Source: Syncephalis plumigaleata (Eukaryota; Zoopagomycota; Zoopagomycetes; Zoopagales; Piptocephalidaceae). From it: a stretch of 63,083 nucleotides of DNA. Position 1 is the stretch's first letter; each line of letters begins with the position of its first letter. The stretch covers positions 1-63,083 of the forward strand of contig JAIXMF010000038.1 in NCBI GenBank assembly GCA_025201365.1. Direction: 5' to 3'. The position numbers and the translations under genes were made by a program. Shown here one piece after another: positions 38,748-50,111 of the stretch. The notes under the pieces were generated by a model. The model made no database searches, had not been told where the DNA came from, and saw only the letters and a list, made by a program, of their open reading frames with translations.

Positions 38748-40084
38748 TTAACTATTTTTTGTAACTGGCGTCGCTATTACGTTATAGTGATTCTCGTGCT
38801 CGAGCAGTACATTGAACAGCATGAAAGGCACTTCAACCTTGTTCATCGCTTTTTTTAACTCCTTCAAACTTTCCCGTTGTGCATTGTATAGCTCCACTTG
38901 ACCAGTCAAGGCAGGGTCGGTGACTTTGAATGCAGTGTTCAGTATTTTACCGTAAGAAGTAAAAAAAGTGTCGATGAATGCTGCAGTTTGCTCAATATCG
39001 GTATAGAAACTATCGTAGATTACCGCTAGCTTGTCATTATTATTGTAAATTTGTGATCTGGCCATACTCTTAGCAAACTCTTTGAAGATAACTGTACGAT
39101 CAAAGTGAAGTAGTTTGATACCATATACATTATTCTTATTATCAGTAGAGACCATAATATCTATTGTAATATCGATTAGGCCTGTTCATACATAATAAAG
39201 GCAGTGACTTACGCTCTCTTGCAACGCTATTATAGGCAATGCCTACTTGATTAAGGAATGCAACAGCTAAATAGTATCGTTATGATTAGTACTACTACTC
39301 AAATCATAACTATTGCTAATATACATACCTTCCATTACTCGAGCAACAATGTTTGGTATATGTTTAACCAAGTTAAATGCGGTTGTTCGCTTAAAAAATC
39401 CCTTCAAGGTAATATATTCTTGAGGACGTTCGAATACGAAACATCCTATTTCTTTATTTGCTGACTGAACGTTATCCATACGTTTCAGTAGAATATTGTT
39501 GAATTCCCTCTTGTATTTAGGATTTGTTGTTTTCTCGATATGCTAAATAGTAATGTAAGCTAATGTCATTAGACGGTATAGTTGCAGCTGCTTACATCAT
39601 AGAATGCCTTCACTCTTTCGTATCTTCTATTATTTCTGTAGCATGTGACAAGGAATTTTTGTTCATTCCATTTTGCTTTCACATCATAATGGGCATGATC
39701 ATACGTATGGGGCCATTTTATCGGTCTAAATTTATACTTTCCGAAAAAATTTGCATATAAATCCTTAGTGTGTTGATTTACTGTTGCGTGTATAATCATC
39801 TTCTCTGGTGGGCGGAATTCTGACAGATCTAATAATCGTCCCTGGCTGTTACCTGGATGTGTCAGAAATATCGGTGTAACTACATTATTCCGGTTATTGT
39901 TTTCTGATTGCATATTAGCATTGGGTTGTTGATTCCATTGTTGTCCCGCCACCGACATTTGATTCGGATTGTTATTGGTGAATGATGATGGTGTACTCCA
40001 CATATCCATGCCATTTGTGTGATGGGATAGCATCATGCACACACACAGTGTGATTGCAGATAGCGAAGTCGTGCTGTATCTCAT
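38748..40084 (-). CDS. Secreted pseudokinase-like protein, cluster gene A
   Basis: Four exons: 40084-39596, 39542-39329, 39266-39213 and 39160-38748; 389 residues. Signal peptide TTSLSAITLCVCMMLSHHTN, then an N/Q-rich linker, then a diverged kinase-like order: KYKFRPIKW, lysine-less FLVTCYRNNRRY at the VAIK position, hinge-like CFVFERPQEYITLKGFF, GIAYNSVARER where HRDLKPEN would lie, and YGIKLLHFD where DFG would lie. A helical C-lobe remnant ends the protein. The chosen ATG begins the signal peptide; upstream in-frame codons are not ATG. The kinase relation is a fold-level inference by motif order; it could be an unrelated secreted family. Exons 2-4 have identical lengths in gene B. Confidence 0.72.
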
Positions 40085-41501
40085 TATTATCCCGGTTGAG
40101 TAACTTCTTGATATGTCGTCAATAAACTTGATTCTTGTAGCCACACTTGTGCTGATCTATATCGACGACTAGTGCAGTGTATTGCGTATACTAAACGGAA
40201 AGGCTCAAACACGTAGTTCTATGAACAGACTTGACTACGATAAAAAGAAAAGAAGAGCGTAATTATTATCGATAGTCAAGTGTTGACATTTTTATCATCC
40301 GTTTGTAGCTGTAGATACAATGATGGGGTTATTTCTATTTCAATGACACGTGTAGTCCATAAAAGCACTCATATGTCGTGTACCGTATTTGAGTTGAATC
40401 ATGATAATGGATAGCTGTTTTTGGATGTTGTATTCAAAATTGCCAGCATGCTACCTGTTATGATTGTTCTGTTGACCTTTCTGTAAACCGTTTACATACA
40501 CCAGATAGAATAGAGAGGAAAAAGGATGGCGCATAGTGATAATAGCCTTACTAGTATGAAGCTGAGAGAATATAAGCAACATTTATTACTATACGAACTC
40601 GCAATGAAAGAAGTCACTATTAATCCCGGTGTTAAAGCAATATGTCACAATTGGATGAACAAAAGTACTGGCTAGTAATTAACACGAGTACCGCGTACTT
40701 GCATATATTTATAAAGCACGAGTAAGTAAGGCAAAGCAGCGAGTGGAGACGTTGTACTCTGGCAAGCAAGTGTGGTGTCTAATGCATAGCACGAGTGTTA
40801 CGTATGCATACGTGTTCCCACATACTACTAGCAAAGATCAGCAAGTCAACGCGAATAAAGTGGTACAACGCGGCAAGTAAACGGAGTGAATAAAGAGTAC
40901 GGCATGAAATAATAGAAATACACGAGTGAGGGCAAGGGATTGTCGCAAGCAAGTAGACAAGGGAGCGAGAAAGAGTGAACTGAATAGAGGATAGACCAGT
41001 ATGAAAGACCTAGTGGGAGTATATGCCACGTTGATCGACAACGAATAACGAACCAACTACTACACAGCGTGAAGAGCAAAGTGTGCTTATGACAGAGTAT
41101 ACAGATTGGAGTGAGGCTGCCGACGAGTAGCGATACAAAATACGAGTACGCGACATACAATCAACATAATCGACAAGTAGTCATTGGCAAAGCGGCAGAC
41201 TAGACGGGAATAAGACGACCGACCGAGAACAACACAAAGACAAGTAGTATACGCTTGCAGCTAAGTGTAGCCTGTATATGACTGTAAACGAAGGTGGAGT
41301 AAGAGAAAAAGCATGAGTTGTAGTGGTGTATGTGTAGTCAGAAGACGAATAAAAGAATACAAAGCAATAGACGAGTGAGTGCGTTAACGAGCATTGCTAT
41401 CGTCTATGAGTGTTACGGTAATAGCTATGCTGTTAACAAAGGAACGAAGGGGAGATGTGATAGTAAGGAAAGGAAATGGAATAAAGGATATGAGTGAATA
41501 T
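40085..41501. other. Promoter of gene A plus purine-rich spacer
   Basis: 40085-40460 carries a promoter block also present, diverged, upstream of genes B and C (for example GATAGTCAAGTGTTGACATTT). About 40690-41440 is purine-skewed on the plus strand (CT-rich on the minus strand) with many CGAGTA/AGTAG phrases and no domain-bearing frame. Confidence 0.5.
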
Positions 41502-41720
41502 ATTGATAGATTTAGATTTACTTGATGGAAAGCAGTGCGCCCCCGTTTGACTGTAGCTTATGCAAGTGCATTCAAATACTTGCATAACAGCCTGATGAAA
41601 AGTGTACCTGAAGAGACAAAACCCGTAGATATTATAGCAGTTTATGATTACAACAACAATAACAACAATAATAATAACAATACAAATCCTTTACTGAATA
41701 AGGAGTCAGCTGTTAAATGA
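41502..41720 (+). pseudogene. Truncated copy of the coiled-coil gene's 3' end
   Basis: Encodes a stretch parallel to the last 60 or so codons of the gene at 41844-42834 (IDRFRFT, WKAVRPRLTVAYASAFKYL, KPVDIIAVYDY against IDRYRLVRWKTVRNRFTIAY, RLVDEIVVYKY). An in-frame TGA replaces an Arg codon, and a poly-Asn run replaces the natural end. Nothing resembling the coiled coil precedes it. Confidence 0.7.
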
Positions 41721-41843
41721 CAATGGCTTCCCACTCATTTAGATTCATCTTCTAATCATCATTATTAGCTAATACGCAAGGTTCCTTCTATTTTTGTTTA
41801 TTCAATAAGCAGCCTTCATTTCTTTTATATCTGTCTTCTCACT

Positions 41844-42834
41844 ATGACTCCTAAGGTAGCGCGGTAAAGAAACAGCGTATGTAGTTACTTACAAAATGAA
41901 CGAGTAGATAGAATCGCAAGACGCGCATGAATTTCTTATTCTGAAGGGAATTCAAGCTCTGAAGCAAGAAGTAACGAATGAATTAAACTCAAAAGGAGAA
42001 GAACAATTGTTGAATGGAACAACACTTGATAAGATATTTCAGTTGTTTGAGGAGAGTATTCAATCAAGAAATGAGCTACTTGCATCGAAAGACGAGCAAA
42101 TTAAATCGATGAAGGCCATTGGTGAGCTGTATTATGAAAATGCGCAACTAAAGGAGCAATTTTCCATGGCTAAGGAAACAATCAAGGAGCAAGCGGATCG
42201 TATAGACCAATTCGAAGAGGAAAGGAGCCAGCAACAGCAGGAAATGAATAATATTAGGTTTAGTACGCAGCAGCAATTATTGGACAATGCTACTAAACAG
42301 AACGATATTAACGACATAAAGAAGCAATTGCTTCAAGAAAAAAAAGAACTTAAAGAAGCACAAGAAAAACATGCTAAAGACAAAGAGGAGTTTATGCAGA
42401 AACAGCTGGAGTTAGATAATTGTAGGAAGGAAGTTGAGCAACGAGAAGAAAAACTGGACAATAGGGAGGAGGAATTGAATACACGGGAACAGCATTTGGA
42501 TGAAGGGCAAATGACCAAGGATGTAAAACATATTGCGAAAAAGATTAAGCTAAATGCTTGCATTAACGAATTTTCAACAAAGCAAAAGGAGTACGATGCA
42601 GTTATTACTGTTTTAGCGCATGCATTATCATGCTATGGCATGTACGCAAATGATACAGAAAGATTATTGCGTAGATCTATTGATAGATATAGATTGGTTA
42701 GATGGAAAACGGTGCGCAACCGTTTCACTATAGCTTATACATCTATTCGTAGATATTTACACAAAAACTTGACGAATAATGTATCTAAAGAAAAAAGGCT
42801 TGTAGATGAAATAGTCGTTTATAAGTATTATTAA
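41844..42834 (+). CDS. Coiled-coil protein of unknown function
   Basis: Exon 1 41844-41855 (MTPK) and exon 2 41908-42834, joined by a 52-nt intron GTAGCG...GAGTAG; 312 residues. Almost the whole middle is a charged coiled coil (KEQADRIDQFEEERSQQQQE, KKQLLQEKKELKEAQEKHAK, REEKLDNREEELNTREQHLD). A globular-looking C-terminus rich in Arg/Tyr follows (DRYRLVRWKTVRNRFTIAY). No signal peptide is seen. It sits between pseudokinase-like genes A and B, convergent with B (178 bp apart). The short first exon is the least certain part; the nearer ATG at 41896 is followed in frame by TAG, which the intron removes. Confidence 0.7.
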
Positions 42835-43012
42835 AGCTCATTATTAATTAGGAAGACGACTATTTGATATTCCACTTGCAAAGTTTTTCCAACAAGTTAA
42901 CACGTTTATTAAAAAGCAATAGAGTAATGAGGATGCAATAACAAAGTTGCTTATTATAATGTATCAATAGTTTAGTAATCGTTGTAGTGAATGATGGCAG
43001 CTTGTCGTCTAA

Positions 43013-44321
43013 TTAGTTATTCCTTGTAGCTGGCGTTGCTATATTCTTGTAGTCATTCTCGTATTCGAGCAGTACATTGAACAGCATGAAAGGCGTTTGA
43101 GCCTTGTTCATCGCTTTTTTTAACTCCTTTAAACTTTCACGTTGTGCATTGTACAGCTCCACTTGATCAGTCAAGGTAGGGTCGGTAGTTTCATAGTCCT
43201 TGGCTAATAGGTTAACTTTGGAAGTAAAAAAAGTGTCGATGAATGCAGCAGTTTGCTTAACATCGATTAGAAAATTATTATAAATTACTGCTAACTCGGC
43301 GCTATTTTGATAAGGCTCTGGCCGGGTGAGGCTCTTTGCAAATTCTCTATAGACAGTTGCGCGATCACAGTCAATCAGCTTGATACCATTTATGTTATTC
43401 TTCTTGTCTTTAGAAACCAAAATATCTATCATAGTAATGGTTAGATTCATTCATATAATAAAGGCAGTGACTTACGCTCTTTTGCAACGCTGTTATAGGC
43501 AATGCCCATATCATTAAAAGATGAAACAGCTAAATAGTATCGTTATGATTAGTATTAGTATTCAAAATTATTGCTACTAATGATAGACATACCTCCTATT
43601 ACACGAGCGATCATGTTTGGTATATGTTTAATCCAGTTAAATGAGGCTTTTTGGTCAAGAAATGATCTTAAATAAATATACCCTCGAGGATGCTCGAATA
43701 CAAAACATCCTAGTACTTTATCTGCTGACTGAGCATTATCCTTGCGTTTTAGTAGAATGTCGTCGAATCTCTTTTTGTATTCTGGATCTGTTATTCCCTC
43801 GATATACTAAACAGTAATGTGAGCTAATGTCATTAGACGGTATAGTTGCAGCTGCTTACATCATAGAATGCCTTCACTCTTTCATATCTATTATTATCTT
43901 TGTAACATGTGACAAGGAGTTTTTGTCCATTCCATCTTGCTTGCATTTTATAGTAAACACGGTCATTGAAACTTGACCATTTTACCGGTCTAAATCTGTA
44001 TTTTCCGGAAAACTTTGCATATAAATCTTTAGTGTATTGATTCATTGTTGCTTGTATAATCATCTTCTCTGGTAATTGAGGTTGTCCTTGGTTGTTGTTT
44101 GGAGGTATTGGTGTAGCTGCAGTATTCCAGTTATTGCTTCCAGATTGCATATTAGTATTTGGCTGTTGATTCCATTGTTGTCCTGCCATTTGTATTTGAT
44201 TCGGATTGTTATTGGTGAATGATGATGGTGTACCCCACATATCCATGCCATTTGTGTGATGAGATAGCATCATGCACACACACAGTGTGATTGCAGATAG
44301 TGAAGTCGTGTTGTATTTCAT
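43013..44321 (-). CDS. Secreted pseudokinase-like protein, cluster gene B
   Basis: Four exons: 44321-43860, 43806-43593, 43529-43476 and 43425-43013; 380 residues. Same plan as gene A: signal peptide MKYNTTSLSAITLCVCMMLS, N/Q-rich linker, LLVTCYKDNNRY, GCFVFEHPRGYIYLRSF, GIAYNSVAKER in the catalytic-loop position, INGIKLIDCDRATVY in the DFG position, and a helical end. The HRD, DFG and VAIK signatures are not canonical, so a kinase-derived non-enzymatic role is inferred. The body and 3' flank resemble gene A. The promoter, signal peptide and linker are nearly identical to gene C. Confidence 0.72.
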
Positions 44322-44872
44322 GATTATCGCGGTCGAGTAACTTCGTGATATGTCGTTAATAAACTCGATTCTTGTAGCCACACTTGTGCTGATCTATATC
44401 GATGACTAGTGCAGTATATTGCGTATACTAAATGGAATGGCTTTAACGTGTAGTTCTATGAGGAGACTTGACTACGGTAAAAAGAAAGAAGAAAGCGTAA
44501 TTATTATCGATAGTCAAGTGTTGACATTTTTTGATTATCCGTTTATAACTGTAGATACAATGATGGAGCTCAAATCTCTTACAATGACACGTGCAGTCCA
44601 TACAAACACTCATATGTCGTGTACTATATTGGGACCAAATCATGGTTATGGATAGCTGTTTTTGGATGTTGTATTCAAAATTGTCAACATATTATCCGCT
44701 ATGATTGTTCTATGAACTATTCGAATGATGAGAATGGATCCACCTGCATATAAACACAATACACGATGTAAACAGTATACATCTTATGGATCCATGACAA
44801 TCAAGACACAGTAAAAGCCAAGCATCATAAAGTAATAACTAGCACCATTAAAATAGCATTCTTAAGGAAATG
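44075..44872. repeat. Duplicated promoter/signal-peptide block, copy at gene B
   Basis: Runs from the end of the N/Q-rich linker through exon 1's start into about 550 bp of upstream DNA. Nearly the same sequence recurs about 1,932 bp away at 46008-46804, with only a handful of differences by eye. The right edge is sharp, after TTCTTAAGGAA. Confidence 0.9.
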
Positions 44873-45015
44873 ACAATGATTTCTTATGGACGTGAGTTGG
44901 ATTACGGCAAGGAATAAGCATTTGTTTGCTCTCTACTATACAAAAAAATTCAAACAAATAGACCATCTCATTCCAGTTGAATCCAACGTATGATAAATAA
45001 TTTATTTAGCATTCA

Positions 45016-46254
45016 TCATAGTTTGGTATTTATTATGTTATATTCATTAGTATATATAAAATTCTTCATCATCAAAACTGCTACAGCATTATTCATTGAA
45101 TCTTTTAATATTTCTAAAGCTTCTAGTTGGCGTTCGTATTGCCGAAGTTGAGAAGGGAGATTGGATGGGTCCAAATGGTAACTTCTGCTTAGTATGCGTT
45201 TGTAAGCCGTGAACAGTTTGCCGATAAAATCACCGGTTTGGTTAACATCATAGATAAGAATATTATAAAATGTCACTAATCTAGACGCTGATAAAGGCGA
45301 ATTACCGGCAGCCGTTAGAGCTTTGTAATTCTCGTAAATAATCGATTGTTCAAAGTTAACTAGCTTGACGTCATACATGTACATTATAGGATATGCAGTT
45401 ATCATAACATCTATTATGATATTGGTTAGGCTTGCTCTTATAATAAATGTATTCACTTACGCTCTGCTCCAACGCTGTTGTACACGACTCCTATTTCATT
45501 AAGGGCTTCAATACCTCGCATCAATTGTGCTACCGCATAGGGTAATCGTTTAGCCGTGGCAAATGTAGGCTTTCGTCTAAGGAAAGCTTTCATGGTAATA
45601 TACTCGTAAGGAAGATCAAATATAAAGCATCCCATTTCTCCATCTGTCGTTAAGCCATTATCTATACGCTTAAATAAAATGGCATCTAATTTCTCTTTAT
45701 GCAATGGATCATCTATGCTCTCGACATACTAAAAATGATAACAACAACAATGTAAGTCAATGGTATCAGTTGCTATAACTGTAACTTACATTATAGAATC
45801 GTTTCACGTTTTCATATCTCTTTCTTGTTCTATGGCATACCACAAGGACATTTTTATTGCCCAACCTTTCTTCTTTCTGATACCGAAAAGCAGTAGTGCG
45901 TTTTGTCCATTTCATTGGTTTAAATTTGTACTTTCCGGAGAAATGGATAGTTATATCATTTTTATTCTTCGGATTTACTACTGCTTGTATAATCATCTTC
46001 TGTGATGATTGAGGCTGTCCTTGGTTGTTGTTTGGAGGTATTGGTGTAGCTGCAGTATTCCAGTTATTGCTTCCAGATTGCATATTAGTATTTGGCTGTT
46101 GATTCCATTGTTGTCCTGCCATTTGTATTTGATTCGGATTGTTATTGGTGAATGATGATGGTGTACCCCACATATCCATGCCATTTGTGTGATGAGATAG
46201 CATCATGCACACACACAGTGTGATTGCAGATAGTGAAGTCGTGTTGTATTTCAT
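45016..46254 (-). CDS. Secreted pseudokinase-like protein, cluster gene C (one intron lost)
   Basis: Exons 46254-45790, 45728-45461 and 45410-45016; 375 residues. Signal peptide and linker match gene B almost exactly, then the sequence diverges: KYKFKPMKW, LVVCHRTRKRYENVKRFYN, CFIFDLPYEYITMKAFLRR, GVVYNSVGAER at the catalytic-loop position, YDVKLVNFEQSIIY at the DFG position. The middle exon equals exons 2 plus 3 of A and B exactly (268 = 214 + 54 nt), so the intron between them is absent here. No VAIK, HRD or DFG signature survives. Confidence 0.72.
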
Positions 46255-46804
46255 GATTATCGCGGTCGAGTAACTTCGTGATATGTCGTTAATAAACTCG
46301 ATTCTTGTAGCCACACTTGTGCTGATCTATATCGATGACTAGTGCAGTATATTGCGTATACTAAATGGAATGGCTTTAACGTGTAGTTCTATGAGGAGAC
46401 TTGACTACGGTAAAAAGAAAGAAGAAAGCGTAATTATTATCGATAGTCAAGTGTTGACATTTTTTGATTATCCGTTTATAACTGTAGATACAATGATGGA
46501 GCTCAAATCTCTTACAATGACACGTGCAGTCCATACAAACACTCATATGTCGTGTACTATATTGGGACCAAATCATGGTTATGGATAGCTGTTTTTGGAT
46601 GTTGTATTCAAAATTGTCAACATATTATCCGCTATGATTGTTCTATGAACTATTCGAATGATGAGAATGGATCCACCTGCATATAAACACAATACACGAT
46701 GTAAACAGTATACATCTTATGGATCCATGACAATCAAGACACAGTAAAAGCCAAGCATCATAAAGTAATAACTAGCACCATTAAAATAGTATTCTTAAGG
46801 AAGT
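46008..46804. repeat. Duplicated promoter/signal-peptide block, copy at gene C
   Basis: Partner of 44075-44872, in the same orientation. Similarity drops abruptly at the end of the linker on one side and near 46804 on the other. Confidence 0.9.
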
Positions 46805-47175
46805 GACAAACATAAATACGTATATAGCGTTTATTGTACTCTGCTACAGGCTATTTCCATCCAATTTGCGCAGTTAGCCTTTTGTCTTTGCGAATAAATA
46901 ATAGTTATCACTATCAATATAGGATTCATTACTGAATAATGAATTGGATGGAAAAACACTGTATTAACGAATTTTTGTGTTTGCATGTTCATGTGATCAT
47001 TAGCTATGATGCTGGTGGATGATGACTGAAAAAAGGCGCACATTGTTTGCGAATGATGTCGTTATACGATCAATGATGACGGTTTGTCTTACATATTATT
47101 ACTATTATTTCAATAGCAGCAACAGCAAGTCATTATTGTAGTTCATCATTTCTCTCTTTCTATTCCTATTGCAAG

Positions 47176-47860
47176 ATGACTGTTGAAATAGGTGTCGAAC
47201 AGGACATACGCGCCGCCTCTATTGACGCTTTCTTCTCTGCCATTCAAGCGGGCGACACTGATGCAGTGCGTGCATTACTCGCCACCGACCGTACACTTAG
47301 CGCTCGTCGTCATCGCTGTGCTGACGTAGACTACCACAAGGACCACCAACTGGATGCGTACAAATTCCTCGGCGCTTATATCGGAGCGGTAACGGGCCTT
47401 CAACTAGCGTTGCTTTCCTACCAGGAAGGCATAGCAAAGGATATTCTTAATGTTACATTTGATCAAGGTATGTATCATAAGTTGGATAACTCATTGTTAT
47501 CATGGACATTTTCTGCCATTTGAGTATACTAACGGTGCTTGCATTCTTTTACTTTTCGTATTCTCCATCACTTCCTTGCTCTCTAAAATGACTAGATATT
47601 GATTTGACATTTGGTGTAAGCTAGCATTGTACGTATCTTCTTTATTATTTATTACTAATTGCAATATTTTCTTCGTATAGGGTGGTAATACGGCACTGCA
47701 TCTAGCAGTATTTCTAGGTTTCCATGATGTCGTTACCTTACTGGTGGAACGCGGAGCCAACACACTTATCAAGAATCGTAATGGATTCACGCCGGTAGAT
47801 GTGTCGGATCGACCAGATGTCATTGCATTGTTGCAGCAACCATCGACCAAACAAGAGTAG
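47176..47860 (+). CDS. Small ankyrin-repeat protein
   Basis: Three exons, 47176-47467, 47596-47615 (20 nt) and 47681-47860; 163 residues. Ankyrin-like units: FFSAIQAGDTDAVRALLATD near the N-terminus, an irregular middle (YKFLGAYIGAVTGLQLAL), and two clear repeats GGNTALHLAVFLGFHDVVTL and NRNGFTPVDVSDRPDVIALL. Ankyrin repeats mediate protein binding, and nothing shows the partner. No signal peptide or membrane segment is visible. Confidence 0.82.
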
Positions 47861-47942
47861 TAGTAGTAGTAACAGTAATAGCACAACAGACAATGCCTAA
47901 AACGTGTATATACATGTAGCCGACAAATAATCCTAGTCAAGT

Positions 47943-50111
47943 CTACATGGATTGTCGTCGATGATGTGCGTTACCTGTGTCATTTCTACTACTACTATTA
48001 CCATTGTTATTATTATCATTGTTATTATTATTATTATTACTGGTGTTGTTGCTGCCTGTATTACTCTTGACTTGATTGGATGATGATGAATCCGGTGTTG
48101 GAGTACGACGTAAACCTGTCATACGGGAAAATCGCTCTTTAAAGCCGCCTAATTATGAGGTAGATGAATCGAGATATCGTTTAATTAGTACATGGTAGCA
48201 ATTATAATAAATGTATGTCATTTACCAGAGGAAGCTGCTTTACGTCTACGAGCAATCTCATTTTCTTTTCGTTTTTGCGCTTGACTCACTAGTAGTTCAA
48301 TGGATTTGTTGAGTAATTCCGCATCGATTCGTGCTTGTTCACGCGCATCCAACAGTCGATGCAAATCCACCACGGCGGACTTTTCCAATTTAACTAGTTC
48401 TTCACGCATTTCAATAAGTGCCGGACCAGAAAGTGATCGTAATGTATCTACATTATCTTACATTAGACGCTAATTCATACAACTAATCCTGTAACCTACC
48501 GGGATGCAAGGCAACTAATTGTCGTGCGCGTGCTTCATCGAAACGACCAGAAGTTGCACTGTTAAACCCGAAATTATCCGTTATCCTTCCCTTACCACTC
48601 GTATTCGACGATGATGATAATGGCTTTGATTGGCGTGAATTATACCGACTATCCGTTGATAACGAGGGCTTTTTAAGTGGTATTGCCGTTATAGCATTTG
48701 GATTGGTTGCCAAAGAAGAAGAGGAGGAAGATCCAATGTGTGTTATAGCCGGTGATGCCGATCGATCTCCTCCTTGTATTTGATGAGTAGACGTGTCGTC
48801 ATTGATGGCAACACTAATGCCGAGACTTGTTAAAAATTGATTTCGTGACTTTGATTGACGCCATTGGAATACGTCCGATTCATTCCATGGTGCAACTAAT
48901 GTCTCCCATGGCATATCCATAGATTCTAATAGACTATACCATTGATCATGTAAGACATTGCTAATAATGATCCATGTACACTTATTACCTATTAAATGTG
49001 TCCGTATCGTGTACATCTGCTGTATCATCATTTAAATCATCCATTGGTATAGCTTGGGTATTGGAAAGGAAATCAGCCAAATGATGTGATAATTCATCAC
49101 TCGTCGTACTTGCTATATCTATCCATGGCTAGCAAGGATATTAACAAGATGAATAAGTTGCTATTTACACTATTACAATCGATCACTTACCATAGCTTGT
49201 GTTGGTTTAGAGTTCAATTCAGTAGAAGTCGTTTCGTAATCAGTATTATTATTATTATTCAATATTACTGGTTCATTTGTGGTCTCATTCAGTGTAGAAA
49301 AGTCGCCTTGATCTTCGAAGTCGCCAAAATCACCAAAGTCACCAAAGTCATCATCTTCTGCTTCTGCTTCTTCTGATAGATTCACATCACGCGAATGAGT
49401 AGTGTTACTAGCTGTAAAATCACCAAAATCACCAAAGTCATCCTCCTCCTCCTCTTCTTCTGTAATAGTAGCAACAGCAATGTTGTTGGCATCAGTAAAA
49501 TCTGCAAACTCATCTATCGATTCCATGGTTGTAGTTGGTAGTGATGCTTCTACATTCAATGATTCAACCGCTTCAGTCTCCGTTACTACTGTTGCTGTTG
49601 TTGTTGTTGTTGTTGTTACATTAGACACATCAACATTACTTGTATTTCCCTGATCAATTAGTGAATCTGGAATAGACTCATTCATTGTTGATACTTCATC
49701 TAAAGTGGCCGATGATGATACTGATAATTCTGTAACATTCGTCTTCTCTAATGTTCGATCCAATATCAATTCATTATTATCATTGGTCATGTCCATTACT
49801 ACTTCTGTTGTAGTCTCCACTGGTTCCTCGCCTACTCCTAATGTATCTATTGTAGATGGTGTTGTTTCTTGAGTAGGTGACATTGACGCGATAAAATCAC
49901 CTAGTTTATCCAATTGTTGTAACACTGCCACTTTGGCTTCTGCCTTTTCCTTTGGCGATAACGGTCTACTATTGCTACTGCTACTACGAATACTACGAAT
50001 ACTACTAGCAGCACTATTACCAGCTGATATGGCATAGCTCGTGATAGTGGTAGGCACCACCGGTGTAGTCGTCCTATCACCCTCTGTATCCAAGTCGATT
50101 AAACTAGTCAT
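47943..50111 (-). CDS. AP-1 accessory-like protein (Laa2/aftiphilin-like) with DFGDF repeats
   Basis: Five exons: 50111-49191, 49128-48989, 48960-48500, 48447-48226 and 48148-47943; 649 residues. The N-terminal half is acidic and S/T-rich, with clusters of DDFGDFGDF and DDDFGDFGDFGDF, the type of motif bound by AP-1 gamma-ear/GGA-ear domains. Exon 3 has a conserved-looking WYSLLESMDMPWETLVAPWN segment. The C-terminal part has a helical stretch (IEMREELVKLEKSAVVDLHR, RIDAELLNKSIELLVSQAQK) and a basic/Asn-rich tail. The layout suggests a clathrin/AP-1 vesicle accessory. The name is inference from motifs, not a confirmed homology. Confidence 0.68.

Noticed and set aside
40838-41160. Minus-strand hydrophobic open frames upstream of gene A
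   Set aside because: Same composition effect from the purine/pyrimidine skew; no conserved feature.
41896-41907. ATG AAC GAG TAG in frame just before the coiled-coil open frame, suggesting a premature stop
   Set aside because: An upstream ATG (41844) with a 52-nt GTAGCG...GAGTAG intron removes the stop and joins in phase.
49402-49653. Plus-strand Val/Ser-rich frame
   Set aside because: Antisense shadow of the acidic DFGDF gene.
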